Source: Candidatus Blautia stercorigallinarum (GTDB taxonomy: Bacteria > Bacillota > Clostridia > Lachnospirales > Lachnospiraceae). Taken from it: a DNA stretch of 64,000 nucleotides. Below, piece by piece: positions 1-8,121 of the stretch (positions are counted from its first letter, which is position 1; every line of letters begins with the position of its first letter). The DNA is taken from NCBI GenBank assembly GCA_019112785.1, contig DXIQ01000063.1, positions 50,784-114,783 of the forward strand, given 5' to 3'. A program made the translations under genes and the position numbers. Under the pieces are notes generated by a model. The model was not told the origin of the DNA and searched no databases. It saw nothing but the letters and a program-made list of their open reading frames with translations.

Positions 1-2
1 CC

Positions 3-596
3 AGAGAAACCATCGAAGCCCTGGCAGAAGGGAAAAAAGTCTTTATCATCAACTGCCATGGCTGTAAAGAAGTTTATTTTCCGGTAAAAGAAGCGGAAGA
101 ACTTCAGAAAGCCTGGGAAGCCCAAGGAAAAGTGACCGGGATCCTCACAACAGATTACATATGCAATCAGGAAAATATGGAGCTCCGTCTCCAGAAACAT
201 ATGGATGAGATCCAGGCTGCCGACATGGTCCTTGTATTTTCCTGCGGCGTAGGCGTTCAGACCATTGCCGCTTATCTGGAAGAGAAAAAGGTATGCGCTG
301 CCTGCGATACATGTCCTCTGCCGGGGTTCCAGGGTGTAACTCCTCTGGAGTATAAATGCGATCAGTGCGGAGAGTGTTATCTGAACCTCACCGGTGGTAT
401 CTGCCCCATCACTGCCTGCTCCAAGAGTCTGGTCAACGGTCAGTGCGGCGGCGCCAAAAACGGCAGATGCGAAGTAGACAGCGACATGGAATGCGGCTGG
501 GAGCGTATTTACAGACGCCTTGAGCAGATCGGACGTCTGGATGTACTGAAATGTCCTACCCAGGTGCGGAACTTTGCGACAGATGATGAAGTTTAA
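3..596 (+). CDS. metV: MetV-type methylenetetrahydrofolate reductase partner protein (5' end outside window)
   Basis: The open frame runs in from the left edge (first full codon at base 3) and 197 residues are visible, so only a short N-terminal piece is missing. The C-terminal part is rich in cysteine, with CDTCPLPGF, CDQCGECYLN, GGICPITACSK and CGGAKNGRCEVD, as in the MTHFR C-terminal/MetV family that carries metal or Fe-S centres. In acetogens and related Clostridia MetV forms a complex with MetF and helps reduce methylene-THF to methyl-THF. The stop is 42 bp before metF, which fits one operon. The family and the partner gene make the call firm; whether it serves methionine synthesis or Wood-Ljungdahl acetogenesis cannot be told here. 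Confidence 0.85.
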   Translation, partial: RETIEALAEGKKVFIINCHGCKEVYFPVKEAEELQKAWEAQGKVTGILTTDYICNQENMELRLQKHMDEIQAADMVLVFSCGVGVQTIAAYLEEKKVCAACDTCPLPGFQGVTPLEYKCDQCGECYLNLTGGICPITACSKSLVNGQCGGAKNGRCEVDSDMECGWERIYRRLEQIGRLDVLKCPTQVRNFATDDEV

Positions 597-638
597 AATG
601 GAAAATGCAAAAATTTTAAGAATTAGGAGTAATGTATC

Positions 639-1517
639 ATGAAGATTACTGAGTTATTTGAACGTGGCGAATTTGTAGTATCTGCGGAGGTTGGTCCCCC
701 AAAAGGATTTCATGTAGAGCATTTGCTGGAAGAAGCAAAAACCTATTTAAGCGGTATTACCGCAGTAAATGTAACCGATAATCAGTCTTCTGTTATGCGC
801 CTGGGCTCTCTGGCTATGTGTAAGGCTCTGAAGGATGAAGGACTGACTCCTATCTATCAGCTGACCTGCCGTGACAGAAACCGTATCGCTCTCCAGTCCG
901 ATCTTTTAAGTGCAGCTATGTTCGGGATCGAGAACCTGCTGCTCCTTACAGGGGACCATACAAAACTGGGCGATCATCCACAGGCGAAACCGGTATTCGA
1001 CCTGGATTCTGTTTCTCTGATCCACACAGTGAAAAAACTGGAAGAAGGCGTGGACCTGGGCGGAAACGAGCTGATCGGAGAACCTCCGAAATTCGCTAAA
1101 GGAGCGGTAGTATCTCCCTGCAGCGATTCCGTTGACGCACAGCTGGCAAAGATGGAGAGAAAAGTAATGGCAGGAGCCGATTACTTCCAGACCCAGGCTG
1201 TTTTTGAGCCGGAAAAATTCATCAAATTTATGGAAAAGGCAAAACAGTTCGGAAAACCTGTACAGGTTGGTATCATCATTCCAAAATCAGCAGGAATGTG
1301 CAAGTTCATGAATAACAATGTAGCCGGTGTTCATGTTCCTGACGAGATGATCGAAGAGCTGAAGAAGGATAAAGAAAAGACCAAAGCCGGAATCACCGGT
1401 GTAGAGATCGCAGCCCGCATCATCAAAGAATGTAAACCTTACTGCCAGGGCGTACATATCATGGCTCTTGGCTGGGAGTCCAAAGTACCGGATCTTCTGA
1501 AGGCTGCCGGGATCTGA
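639..1517 (+). CDS. metF: Methylenetetrahydrofolate reductase
   Basis: A 292-residue TIM-barrel flavoprotein reducing 5,10-methylene-THF to 5-methyl-THF in the cytoplasm. Family features seen are the opening FVVSAEVGPPKG (in place of the usual FEFFPPK), the LTGDH segment in the middle (about residue 104), FQTQAVF and a PVQVGIII strand. TAGGAG lies 9 nt before the ATG. It directly follows metV and probably works in the same complex. The length is normal. No S-box riboswitch can be judged because the operon start is outside the window. It is followed by a long inverted repeat that probably ends transcription. Confidence 0.93.
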   Translation: MKITELFERGEFVVSAEVGPPKGFHVEHLLEEAKTYLSGITAVNVTDNQSSVMRLGSLAMCKALKDEGLTPIYQLTCRDRNRIALQSDLLSAAMFGIENLLLLTGDHTKLGDHPQAKPVFDLDSVSLIHTVKKLEEGVDLGGNELIGEPPKFAKGAVVSPCSDSVDAQLAKMERKVMAGADYFQTQAVFEPEKFIKFMEKAKQFGKPVQVGIIIPKSAGMCKFMNNNVAGVHVPDEMIEELKKDKEKTKAGITGVEIAARIIKECKPYCQGVHIMALGWESKVPDLLKAAGI

Positions 1518-1601
1518 AAAGCGAATTTTCCCCAGTCATCATGGCTGCTTTGACTGAACGCATATGTCATGCGGAAAAGGATGTATGCTGTCATGAAAAA
1601 T

Positions 1602-1748
1602 AGAACAAGACTTTTATTTCTGCGGACAACGAGCCAAATGGACATGCTTGCATGTCCATTTGGAGACTGCCGCGAGGGTCAAATACCCCGATACTTGCAT
1701 CGGAGTATTTGACTGCTGCGGGGACTGCCGGAATAGAGGTCTTGTTCT
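1602..1748 (+). repeat. Nested palindromic repeat (family A, copy 1) inside the arms of a terminator-like hairpin
   Basis: The outer arms AGAACAAGAC (1602-1611) and GTCTTGTTCT (1739-1748) pair, with further G-U pairing inward; TTTT follows the right arm, so this may be the metF terminator. Between them lie TTTATTTCTGCGGACAACG, GAGCCAA, a near-perfect palindrome at 1632-1659 around GGACATGC/GCATGTCC, GACTGCCGCGAGGG, and a second palindrome at 1680-1711 around ACCCCGAT/ATCGGAGT. Copies with the same frame lie near 2.35, 36.9, 52.4, 62.0 and 63.1 kb. No convincing gene lies between 1518 and 1836. Confidence 0.8.
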
Positions 1749-1836
1749 TTTGTCGTAAAAAACGGGAATAAAAAGAAAAGAGGAAGATATATATGACGGA
1801 ATATCGGCATAATTGGATCTGCCAGGTGGTGACAGG

Positions 1837-2337
1837 ATGAATACTTTCTGGATTTTGCTGGAACAGATCGGACTTTTTGTTATTTATATTATAATAGGCG
1901 CTCTTCTTATTAAAACAAAAGTTTTTACAGAGATCACGATTGAATCCATTTCCAGATTCGTATTGAAACTGGCGCTTCCGGTTATGATCTTTGTGAATAT
2001 CGCAGGAGGAGTGGACAGGAGAACTCTTTTTCAGTCTGCGGGAATACTGATATATACCTGCATTTTTTATATTTTTACTTTCCTGATCGGAAAAGGATTA
2101 AGCCGCCTGTTTCCCGTGATTTTTTACCTGCTGCTGGGATTTTTCCAGACACCGGAAGAAATACGTCTTACGATGTCTCTTCTGGGAGCAATGCCGGCGA
2201 TGTCTTCTGTTGTAATGATGGCAAAGGCTTCAGGATCTGAGGGAGATTATGCCATGGGCGGAGTATTTGTCACCACTCTCTGTTCCATCGTCACAATTCC
2301 GGCTGTATGCTGGATCCTCCAGAATCTCCTGTCTTAA
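1837..2337 (+). pseudogene. AEC-family (auxin efflux carrier type) transporter with a large internal deletion
   Basis: The start region (ILLEQIGLFVIYIIIGALLIKT, then LALPVMIFVNIAGG) and the end (LLGAMPAMSSVVMMAKASG, then FVTTLCSIVTIPAVCWIL) match the first and last parts of AEC permeases. The protein is only 166 residues instead of about 310. The join is near SRLFPVIFYLLLGF, so the middle helices, about 140 residues, are missing without breaking the frame. I chose ATG 1837 because AGGTGG lies 7 nt upstream; an in-frame TTG at 1813 is possible. It is most likely a non-functional remnant. Confidence 0.65.
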
Positions 2338-2347
2338 GTATCCGATG

Positions 2348-2380
2348 CAGACATGTCTGTATGGCTCGCTGGGCACAGAG
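2348..2380 (-). repeat. Degenerate family A repeat fragment
   Basis: Read on the minus strand this segment has GCGAGCCA followed by a short palindrome CAGACATGTCTG, the same flank-plus-palindrome plan as the other family A copies. It is short and poorly conserved, so the assignment is tentative. Confidence 0.4.
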
Positions 2381-2393
2381 ATAAAAGATTTCC

Positions 2394-2422
2394 TTGACAT
2401 TTACAGGACAGTATGTTAGATT
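2394..2422 (+). promoter_or_regulatory. Promoter of the riboswitch transcript
   Basis: A perfect -35 TTGACA (2394-2399), a 17-bp spacer and -10 TAGATT (2417-2422) lie just before the riboswitch aptamer. Confidence 0.7.
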
Positions 2423-2435
2423 TTATTCAAGCAAT

Positions 2436-2530
2436 GGAAAGGGAGTAGCTGAACATCCCAAAAGGATGGTTTTGTAATCGTCAACCGGTGCCGAGAGGCA
2501 CCCGTAGCAAATGAGATAGCAAGACTTTTA
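2436..2530 (+). promoter_or_regulatory. yybP-ykoY family (Mn2+) riboswitch aptamer
   Basis: The conserved parts occur in order: AAAGGGAGTAGC (L1), a hairpin with CATCC/GGATG arms, TCGTCAACCGGTGCC, a GAGA-capped stem CCGGTGCC/GGCACCCG, and finally TAGCAAGACTTT closing P1. These match the published Lactococcus yybP-ykoY manganese sensor in order and wording. The P1 3' strand (AGACTTT) is shared with a downstream terminator, so Mn2+ binding, which stabilises P1, should switch expression on. The identification is from conserved sequence and pairing, not from a covariance search. Confidence 0.88.
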
Positions 2531-2563
2531 TTGTGGCAGATGTCATGATAGAAGTCTTTTTCT
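2521..2563 (+). terminator. Riboswitch expression-platform terminator
   Basis: AAGACTT (2521-2527) pairs with AAGTCTT (2552-2558), followed by TTTTCTTTT. The left arm overlaps the P1 helix of the aptamer, so the two folds exclude each other. The loop is long (24 nt), which lowers certainty about the exact stem. Confidence 0.6.
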
Positions 2564-2631
2564 TTTATCATAAAAACCAAATACTCCGGACATCTGTCAC
2601 AGAAACTTGCAGATGAGAAGGAGCGAGAAAA

Positions 2632-3054
2632 ATGACAGAAAGACTGGTAAAACAAGAATTAAGACAGGCAGAGAGGGCAGGAGAGAGAGCTTTGGAAAGC
2701 CTCTATACCCTCAGAGACACTTTAAACAGCGCAAAGAACTGGGGACTTCTGGATCTTTTCGGGGGAGGAGCTTTTTCAGGATTTATGAAGCACTCCAAGA
2801 TGGAAACAGCCGCAGGGCTGATCGACCGGGCAAAGAAAGATCTGGAAAGTTTTCAAAAGGAACTGAAAGACGTTCCCGTGTCCCTGGATCTGAGAATGGA
2901 GATCGGAAGTTTCCTTTCCTTTGCGGATTTTTTCTTTGATGATCCGGTTTCCGATTATCTGGTATACTCCAGGATCCAGAATACCCGGGAGGACGTGGAA
3001 GATGGGATCCAGCTGGTAGAAGAACTTTTGAAAAAACTCAGAAAACAGTGGTAG
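2632..3054 (+). CDS. Unknown 140-residue protein in the Mn2+ riboswitch operon
   Basis: I do not recognise a family. The protein is charged and helical at both ends (TERLVKQELRQAERAGERAL at the start, an EDVEDGIQLVEELLKKLRKQ helix at the end), with a glycine-rich centre (LLDLFGGGAFSGFMKHSKM) and a hydrophobic patch SFLSFADFFFDDPVSDYL. There is no clear signal peptide or long membrane helix. GAAGGAG precedes the ATG. The next gene, a YccF-type membrane protein, starts 13 bp after its stop, so the two are co-transcribed under the riboswitch and may act together in manganese tolerance or envelope function; that role is inference. Confidence 0.75.
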   Translation: MTERLVKQELRQAERAGERALESLYTLRDTLNSAKNWGLLDLFGGGAFSGFMKHSKMETAAGLIDRAKKDLESFQKELKDVPVSLDLRMEIGSFLSFADFFFDDPVSDYLVYSRIQNTREDVEDGIQLVEELLKKLRKQW

Positions 3055-3067
3055 AGGAGGAATAAGA

Positions 3068-3427
3068 ATGGGTTGTCTTGGAAATTTATTATGGTTTATT
3101 TTCGGCGGCGCTTTAAGCGGCCTGAGCTGGTGCCTGGCAGGATGTCTCTGGTGCATTACCATTATCGGAATTCCTGTGGGAATGCAGTGCTTTAAGTTTG
3201 CGGGGCTCAGTTTCTTTCCCTTTGGCAAAGAAGTACAGTACGGCGGCGGGGCAGGATCCTTTCTGCTGAACATCCTTTGGCTGATCCTTTCAGGCCTGCC
3301 TCTGGCAATAGAACATTGTGTGCTGGGAATCCTGATGTGTATAACGATCATCGGAATCCCCTTCGGCCTCCAGCATTTTAAACTGGCAAAACTGGCCCTG
3401 ATGCCTTTTGGAGCGGAAGTTTATTAA
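3068..3427 (+). CDS. YccF domain inner-membrane protein
   Basis: The 119-residue protein carries two copies of the YccF motif: ITIIGIPVGMQCFKFAGLSFFPFG and, about 60 residues later, ITIIGIPFGLQHFKLAKLALMPFG (cut here into parts: TIIGIP then PFG). It starts GCLGNLLWFIFGGALSGLSW and has about four hydrophobic segments. A good site, GAGGAGGAATAAG, precedes the ATG. YccF proteins are small membrane proteins of unclear function. Being the second gene under a manganese riboswitch is the main clue here. A terminator follows directly. Confidence 0.88.
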   Translation: MGCLGNLLWFIFGGALSGLSWCLAGCLWCITIIGIPVGMQCFKFAGLSFFPFGKEVQYGGGAGSFLLNILWLILSGLPLAIEHCVLGILMCITIIGIPFGLQHFKLAKLALMPFGAEVY

Positions 3428-3434
3428 AATTATA

Positions 3435-3488
3435 AAATCCCGTTTTTTCTCTTGCAGAGTGTCTGCAGAGAAGAAACGGGATTTTTTA
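3435..3488 (+). terminator. Rho-independent terminator after the YccF gene
   Basis: AAAATCCCGTTT pairs with AAACGGGATTTT across an inner GCAGAGTGTCTGC stem-loop, followed by T residues. The symmetry lets it serve the convergent minus-strand gene too. Confidence 0.8.
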
Positions 3489-3507
3489 CGAGACTGTAAG
3501 CGGCGGA

Positions 3508-4443
3508 CTATAGTTTAAAAAAATCTTTGATCTGGCCGGCAATGATCTTCATCAATCTCTGCCTTGCCTCTACTGCAGCCCAGGCAACGTGAGGGGTGAT
3601 CAGCAGACGGCTTTTATCTTTAACCGAGAGGAAGGGACTGTCTGCTGCCATAGGCTCGCCGGACAGTACGTCCAGACCGGCGGCCTGGATTTCTCCTTCA
3701 TTCAGTGCTTTGACAAGGTCAGCTTCCCGGACAATAGGCCCTCTTCCCAGATTAAGGAAGATAGCGGAAGACTTCATTTTATGAAAGGCCTTTTGATCCA
3801 TAAGTCCTTCTGTATACTGGTTCAGCGGCGCATGGACGGACAGGATATCCGACTCTTTTAATAGAGTGTCAAAGTCTACCTGGCAGTATCCTTCCTGGGC
3901 AGAAGCCCCGGAAGCAGAATAGTAGATTACTTTGGCGCCGAACATTCCGGCAATGTCTGCCACTCTCCGGCCAATGGCTCCAAGTCCCAGGATTCCCCAG
4001 GTCATACCCCGGAGTTCATGGAAGGTATGGCTGAAATGGGTAAACTCCCGGTCATTGACATAACGGCCTTCTTTTACATAATCATCATAATAGCGAAGGC
4101 CTTCCAGCAGATAGAAAAGCATAGCGAAGGTATGCTGGGCCACGGATTCTGTTGAATATCCGGCTACGTTTCTCCATTGGATACCACGGCGGGCCAGATA
4201 ATCTTTATCAAGGTTATTGGTGCCTGTACCGGTGACACAGACCAGTTTCAGATGATCTGCTAAAGAGATAGTTTTTTCATTGATCTGGATCTTATTGATC
4301 ACAAGTACATCTGCGTCTTTAGAGCGCAGGGAAACTTCTTCAGAGGTGGAGAAAGGATATTTCGCCACTTCCCCCAATTCTTCGAATGGTGTATAATCAA
4401 TGTCCTCTCCCAGAGTATTGGCGTCTAAAAATACAATTTTCAT
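3508..4443 (-). CDS. D-isomer-specific 2-hydroxyacid dehydrogenase
   Basis: A 311-residue NAD(P)-dependent oxidoreductase of the D-lactate/glycerate/phosphoglycerate dehydrogenase superfamily. Visible motifs are the Rossmann loop GILGLGAIGRRVADIAG (residues about 150-166), NLGRGPIVREADLV with the substrate-binding arginine region, GLDVLSGEP with the catalytic glutamate region, and LLITPHVAWA with the catalytic histidine. AGGAG lies upstream of the ATG on the minus strand (4450s). It stands alone, convergent with the YccF gene. The substrate (hydroxypyruvate, glyoxylate, 2-ketoacid) cannot be fixed from sequence. Confidence 0.88.
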   Translation of the reverse strand: MKIVFLDANTLGEDIDYTPFEELGEVAKYPFSTSEEVSLRSKDADVLVINKIQINEKTISLADHLKLVCVTGTGTNNLDKDYLARRGIQWRNVAGYSTESVAQHTFAMLFYLLEGLRYYDDYVKEGRYVNDREFTHFSHTFHELRGMTWGILGLGAIGRRVADIAGMFGAKVIYYSASGASAQEGYCQVDFDTLLKESDILSVHAPLNQYTEGLMDQKAFHKMKSSAIFLNLGRGPIVREADLVKALNEGEIQAAGLDVLSGEPMAADSPFLSVKDKSRLLITPHVAWAAVEARQRLMKIIAGQIKDFFKL

Positions 4444-4654
4444 GGATCTGTTTCTCCTTTTTCACAGGTTTGATTCGGATTTTTTCTCCAGTCCATTTTA
4501 TCACGGAAAAAAGACGGCGTATAGTAAGAAATCATACTTGGATACAGGATTACCTGCAGAATAATTATAGATGCGCATAGGAATCTGATAGAACATGGAT
4601 GAAAAACAGGCTATAATTTTTTGCAAGGTTTACTACACAGGGAGGAAAAAATCA

Positions 4655-5485
4655 GTGTTTGCAGATTACCATGTACATACAGAATTCAGTGATGATTCCG
4701 TTTATCTAATAGAGGACGTGATCCGGGATGCAGTGGGAATGGGGATGGAAGAAATCTGTATTACGGACCATGTAGACTATGGGATAAAGAAAGACTGGGA
4801 TTCGGGAGAAGAAATTCTTTACAGAGATGGAGATCCTCTGGCGAATGTAGATTATCCCAGATATATGGAGCAGATCCAGAAGTTAAAGGAAAGATGGGGC
4901 GAAAAAATCCAGATCCGCACCGGCATGGAATTTGGAATACAGCGTCATACCATTCCTGAATTTGAAGCTCTCTTTCGAAAATATTCCTTTGACTTTATTA
5001 TTTTATCTATTCATCAGGTAGAAGATAAAGAGTTCTGGACTCAGGATTTTCAGAAAGGAAAATCCCAGGATGAATATAATCTCCAGTATTATAAAGAAAT
5101 GCTGGCAGTAGTAAAGAAATACAAAGATTACAGTGTGCTGGGACATATGGATCTGATCGCCAGATATGATAAAGCAGGAGCTTATCCTTTTGCAAAGATA
5201 AAACCTGCAGTTGAGGAAATCCTGAAACAGGTCATCGCAGATGGAAAAGGAATCGAAGTGAATACTTCTTCCCACAGATATGGCCTCCGGGATACTATGC
5301 CTTCTGCAGATATCCTGAAATTGTATCGTGATCTGGGAGGAGAGATCCTTACTATCGGCAGTGACAGCCACAAGCCGGAACACCTGGGAATGTATATAGA
5401 AGAAACCAAAAAATTTCTGAAAGATCTGGGCTTCCGCCGCTTCTGTACCTATGAAAAGATGCAGCCTGTTTTTTATGATTTATAA
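4655..5485 (+). CDS. PHP-domain phosphatase of the histidinol-phosphatase (HisJ/HisK) family
   Basis: Residues 3-9, ADYHVHT, carry the first PHP metal-binding motif; EICITDHVDYG, GMEFGI, SIHQVED, LGHMDL and the late IGSDSHKPEHLG give the remaining histidines and acids of the trinuclear metal site. At 276 residues the size fits HisJ. I chose GTG 4655 because GGAGG lies 9 nt upstream and a -10-like TATAAT (4612-4617) lies inside the longer version that would begin at ATG 4595. The likely role is dephosphorylating histidinol phosphate; no his genes are nearby, so another phosphoester substrate is possible. Confidence 0.82.
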   Translation: MFADYHVHTEFSDDSVYLIEDVIRDAVGMGMEEICITDHVDYGIKKDWDSGEEILYRDGDPLANVDYPRYMEQIQKLKERWGEKIQIRTGMEFGIQRHTIPEFEALFRKYSFDFIILSIHQVEDKEFWTQDFQKGKSQDEYNLQYYKEMLAVVKKYKDYSVLGHMDLIARYDKAGAYPFAKIKPAVEEILKQVIADGKGIEVNTSSHRYGLRDTMPSADILKLYRDLGGEILTIGSDSHKPEHLGMYIEETKKFLKDLGFRRFCTYEKMQPVFYDL

Positions 5486-5491
5486 GACTTC

Positions 5492-5531
5492 AAAAGCTCT
5501 GTGGACAAGCAATCCCACAGGGCTTCTTTTT
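5492..5531 (+). terminator. Rho-independent terminator after the PHP gene
   Basis: AAGCTCTGTGG (5494-5504) pairs with CCACAGGGCTT (5515-5525), followed by CTTTTTG. Confidence 0.8.
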
Positions 5532-5805
5532 GACCTTTTTTCTCCCCCCCATTTGAGATAATAGAGCAAATATTAAAATATAGAGATTTCGTAGAGAATT
5601 TTGCGTTATAATAATAAAGGTTTTCAGGGAGCTGCAGGAGTTTTGATGATCCGCACAGGAATCTGGATAAGAAATGAAAATGTAAAATATGTGTAAAATT
5701 TTATTCAAATCTCTTTTTTTCACAATTCTTTCATACTTTTCTGTGATAGTATTATAAGAAGAAATCTACCCTTTTTAGGCAGGAAAGGAAGCACAGGAGA
5801 GAAAT

Positions 5806-7599
5806 ATGGAAAGCAGTGGACAAGAGAAAAAACAAAAGAAAAAAAAGAAGATGAGCAGAAAGAAGCTGGCAGTGATCATTATTCTGGGTATTTGTGTTCT
5901 GGCTGCGGCAGCCTATGGGATCTACCGATGGATCGTAAATGACCAGATGTCGGAAGAAACCCATAAGAGAGAATCCTGGGTGGTGGAAACCGGAGAACTT
6001 CTGGAAAAAGACAGTGATACCAGGGTAAATATTTACGAGTCGGCAACAGCAAGTGATATTGAAATTTATCAGATCCAGCCGGTAGAGGTGGAAAAAGACA
6101 ATTTTACCTACTATAACATGGATGTGCAGAACAGGCTGGAGAAAAGCCTGGAGACTTTAAAGGCAGAAGGAGGCTATACCCTGGAGAATCCTTTGGCTGT
6201 ATGGAATCCTTACGGTACAGGAACAAACGGACTGTATCTCTATTTTGAGACGGAGGATCCTTTCCTGGAAGTCCATTACACGGTACATACAGAAAACCAG
6301 GAGATCCAGGATTTTCAGGCCCAGGCAAATGCCGGGGACACAGCCCAGAAAGAATTTCTGATCATTGGTCTGGTGCCGGGAGAAAACTGCCAGGTGACGG
6401 TAAGTCTTACAGACAGCCAGGGGGACACAGTACAGGAAGCTACTTTTGAAACAGAGGTTCCACAGACAGCTTCCGGGTATGACACCATTTTGGAATATAC
6501 CCAGGGAGACTCCGAGGAGGAACTGACAGGAGGTCTTTACTATACCTTAGGTACTCAGGGATATTACGGACATATGTTTTTCTATGATAATGAAGGAGTT
6601 ATGCGTTATGAAATGCTCCTGGACGGATACAAGGCAGACCGGATCCTGACAGAAGGTTCTGATATTATTTTCTGTGTATCCGCTGATCAGATCGGCAGAA
6701 TGAATCCTCTGGGTCAGGTAGTCCGGCTTTATGAGACAAAAGGCTATGATATGCACCATGACTTTAACTGGGGTGATGAGGGAAAGCTTCTGGTCCTGGC
6801 TACGAAAAAGAATGCCCTTGATGACGGGGTTATGGACCGTATCCTGGAAATTGACATGGAGACGGGAGATGTAACAGAGATCATAGATTTAAGAGATGTT
6901 TTTCCTGCTTATTACAAGATCACAGAAAAGGTGGGAAGTACGGACACCTTCTTCTGGCAGGCAGGAACCAGAGACTGGATCCATCTGAATACTATTGATT
7001 ATATGGGCAATGACAGTATTGTATTAAGCTCCAGGGAAACATCTACTATCATGAAGCTTTCAGATATCCATGGAGAAGTACAGATCGACTATCTTCTGGG
7101 AGACAAGGAATACTGGGAAGGTACCGGATACGAGGATTATGTCTATGAAAAAGCCTCTGATTTTACCGGCCAGTACGGACAGCACACGGTTACCTATGTT
7201 CCTTCCGGGGATCTGGAGAAAGGTCAGTATTATCTGATGATGTTTGATAACAATTATTATGCCAACAGCACGCGTACAGACGGATATGAGCCGGAGCTTA
7301 GCGACAGCGTTTCAACAGAACTGATGGGCAGCGATCTTCCCTCACATGTATACTTCTATCTGGTAGATGAGAATCAGAAGACCTATGATTTGGTATGGGG
7401 ATATGATGTGCCCTATTCCAGTATCGTATCCAGCGTACAGATCCGAAATGATAATTACGTGGTAAACAGCGGCGTTGCAAAAGTTTTCGGAGAATATGAC
7501 CAGGAGGGTGAGATGATCCGGGAATTCAGCTATGAATCCGATTTCCAGGGGTACCGGGTCATGAAAGGGGACTTTACGGGCTATTGGTTTGCCGGATAA
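5806..7599 (+). CDS. Membrane-anchored aryl-sulfate sulfotransferase (ASST family)
   Basis: A 597-residue protein with a lysine-rich cytoplasmic start, one N-terminal membrane anchor (about residues 21-45, LAVIIILGICVLAAAAYGIY) and a large extracellular part. After a beta-sandwich-like N-terminal region come the ASST propeller motifs: MHHDFNWGDEGKLLVLAT, WIHLNTIDYMGNDSIVLSSR, and GQHTVTYVPSG followed by MMFDNN. These hold the conserved histidines and arginine that in the E. coli enzyme bind and relay sulfate. PAPS-independent ASSTs move sulfate from one phenolic ester to another phenol. It is a single-gene unit between two terminators. Substrate choice cannot be read. Confidence 0.85.
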   Translation: MESSGQEKKQKKKKKMSRKKLAVIIILGICVLAAAAYGIYRWIVNDQMSEETHKRESWVVETGELLEKDSDTRVNIYESATASDIEIYQIQPVEVEKDNFTYYNMDVQNRLEKSLETLKAEGGYTLENPLAVWNPYGTGTNGLYLYFETEDPFLEVHYTVHTENQEIQDFQAQANAGDTAQKEFLIIGLVPGENCQVTVSLTDSQGDTVQEATFETEVPQTASGYDTILEYTQGDSEEELTGGLYYTLGTQGYYGHMFFYDNEGVMRYEMLLDGYKADRILTEGSDIIFCVSADQIGRMNPLGQVVRLYETKGYDMHHDFNWGDEGKLLVLATKKNALDDGVMDRILEIDMETGDVTEIIDLRDVFPAYYKITEKVGSTDTFFWQAGTRDWIHLNTIDYMGNDSIVLSSRETSTIMKLSDIHGEVQIDYLLGDKEYWEGTGYEDYVYEKASDFTGQYGQHTVTYVPSGDLEKGQYYLMMFDNNYYANSTRTDGYEPELSDSVSTELMGSDLPSHVYFYLVDENQKTYDLVWGYDVPYSSIVSSVQIRNDNYVVNSGVAKVFGEYDQEGEMIREFSYESDFQGYRVMKGDFTGYWFAG

Positions 7600-7616
7600 G
7601 AATCTATGAAAAATAA

Positions 7617-7676
7617 GAAAATCCTCACAGAAATCAGAGAATGAAAAATTTTGATTCCTGTGGGGATTTTATTTTC
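7617..7676 (+). terminator. Rho-independent terminator after the ASST gene
   Basis: AAAATCCTCACAG-AATC pairs with GATTCCTGTGGGGATTTT around an AT-rich loop, followed by ATTTTC. Confidence 0.8.
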
Positions 7677-7758
7677 AACATGACATGCTGTTGTCACAGA
7701 TGCTGTGGTATACTTTAGAAAATCCCATGGAAATAAACATCAGAAAAGAGGTGAACAG

Positions 7759-8121
7759 ATGAAAATTGACCGCATGGTCGGGATTCTGACCGTATTGCTT
7801 CAACAAGAAAAGGTGACGGCTCCATATCTGGCTGAAAAGTTTGAAGTGTCCAGGCGTACCATAAACCGGGATATTGAGGATCTGTGTAAAGCAGGTATAC
7901 CAATCAGAACTGTTCAGGGTCCAAAGGGAGGAATTTCCATAATGGAGGGCTATAAATTGGACAATACTTTGCTGACTTCATCGGATATGAAGGAAATCCT
8001 AACAGGGCTGCGTGGCTTGGACAGTGTCAGTGAAACCAATCATTTTGCCCGGCTTATGGAAAAATTACTGCACCGGTGTCAGTGCTGCAAAAGCAGCGAT
8101 AAATTCCAGAACTGCAAATAG
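7759..8121 (+). pseudogene. Truncated HTH_11/WYL-type transcriptional regulator
   Basis: The N-terminus is a normal DeoR/YafY-like helix-turn-helix (IDRMVGILTVLLQQ, VTAPYLAEKFEVSRRTINRD, IEDLCKAGIPIRT, GGISIMEGYKLD). AGAGGTG lies before the ATG, and an extended -10 TGGTATACT is at 7706-7714. After LTGLRGLDSVSETNHFARLMEKLLHR the frame enters the 3' end of the convergent protease gene and stops at 120 residues, instead of about 300. The whole WYL ligand-sensing domain is absent, so the 3' part was deleted when the junction near 8065 formed. A residual DNA-binding protein could still be made. Confidence 0.7.

Noticed and set aside
4595..4654. N-terminal extension of the PHP phosphatase from ATG 4595
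   Set aside because: It contains a TATAAT-like -10, does not resemble family starts, and GTG 4655 has a GGAGG at the right distance.
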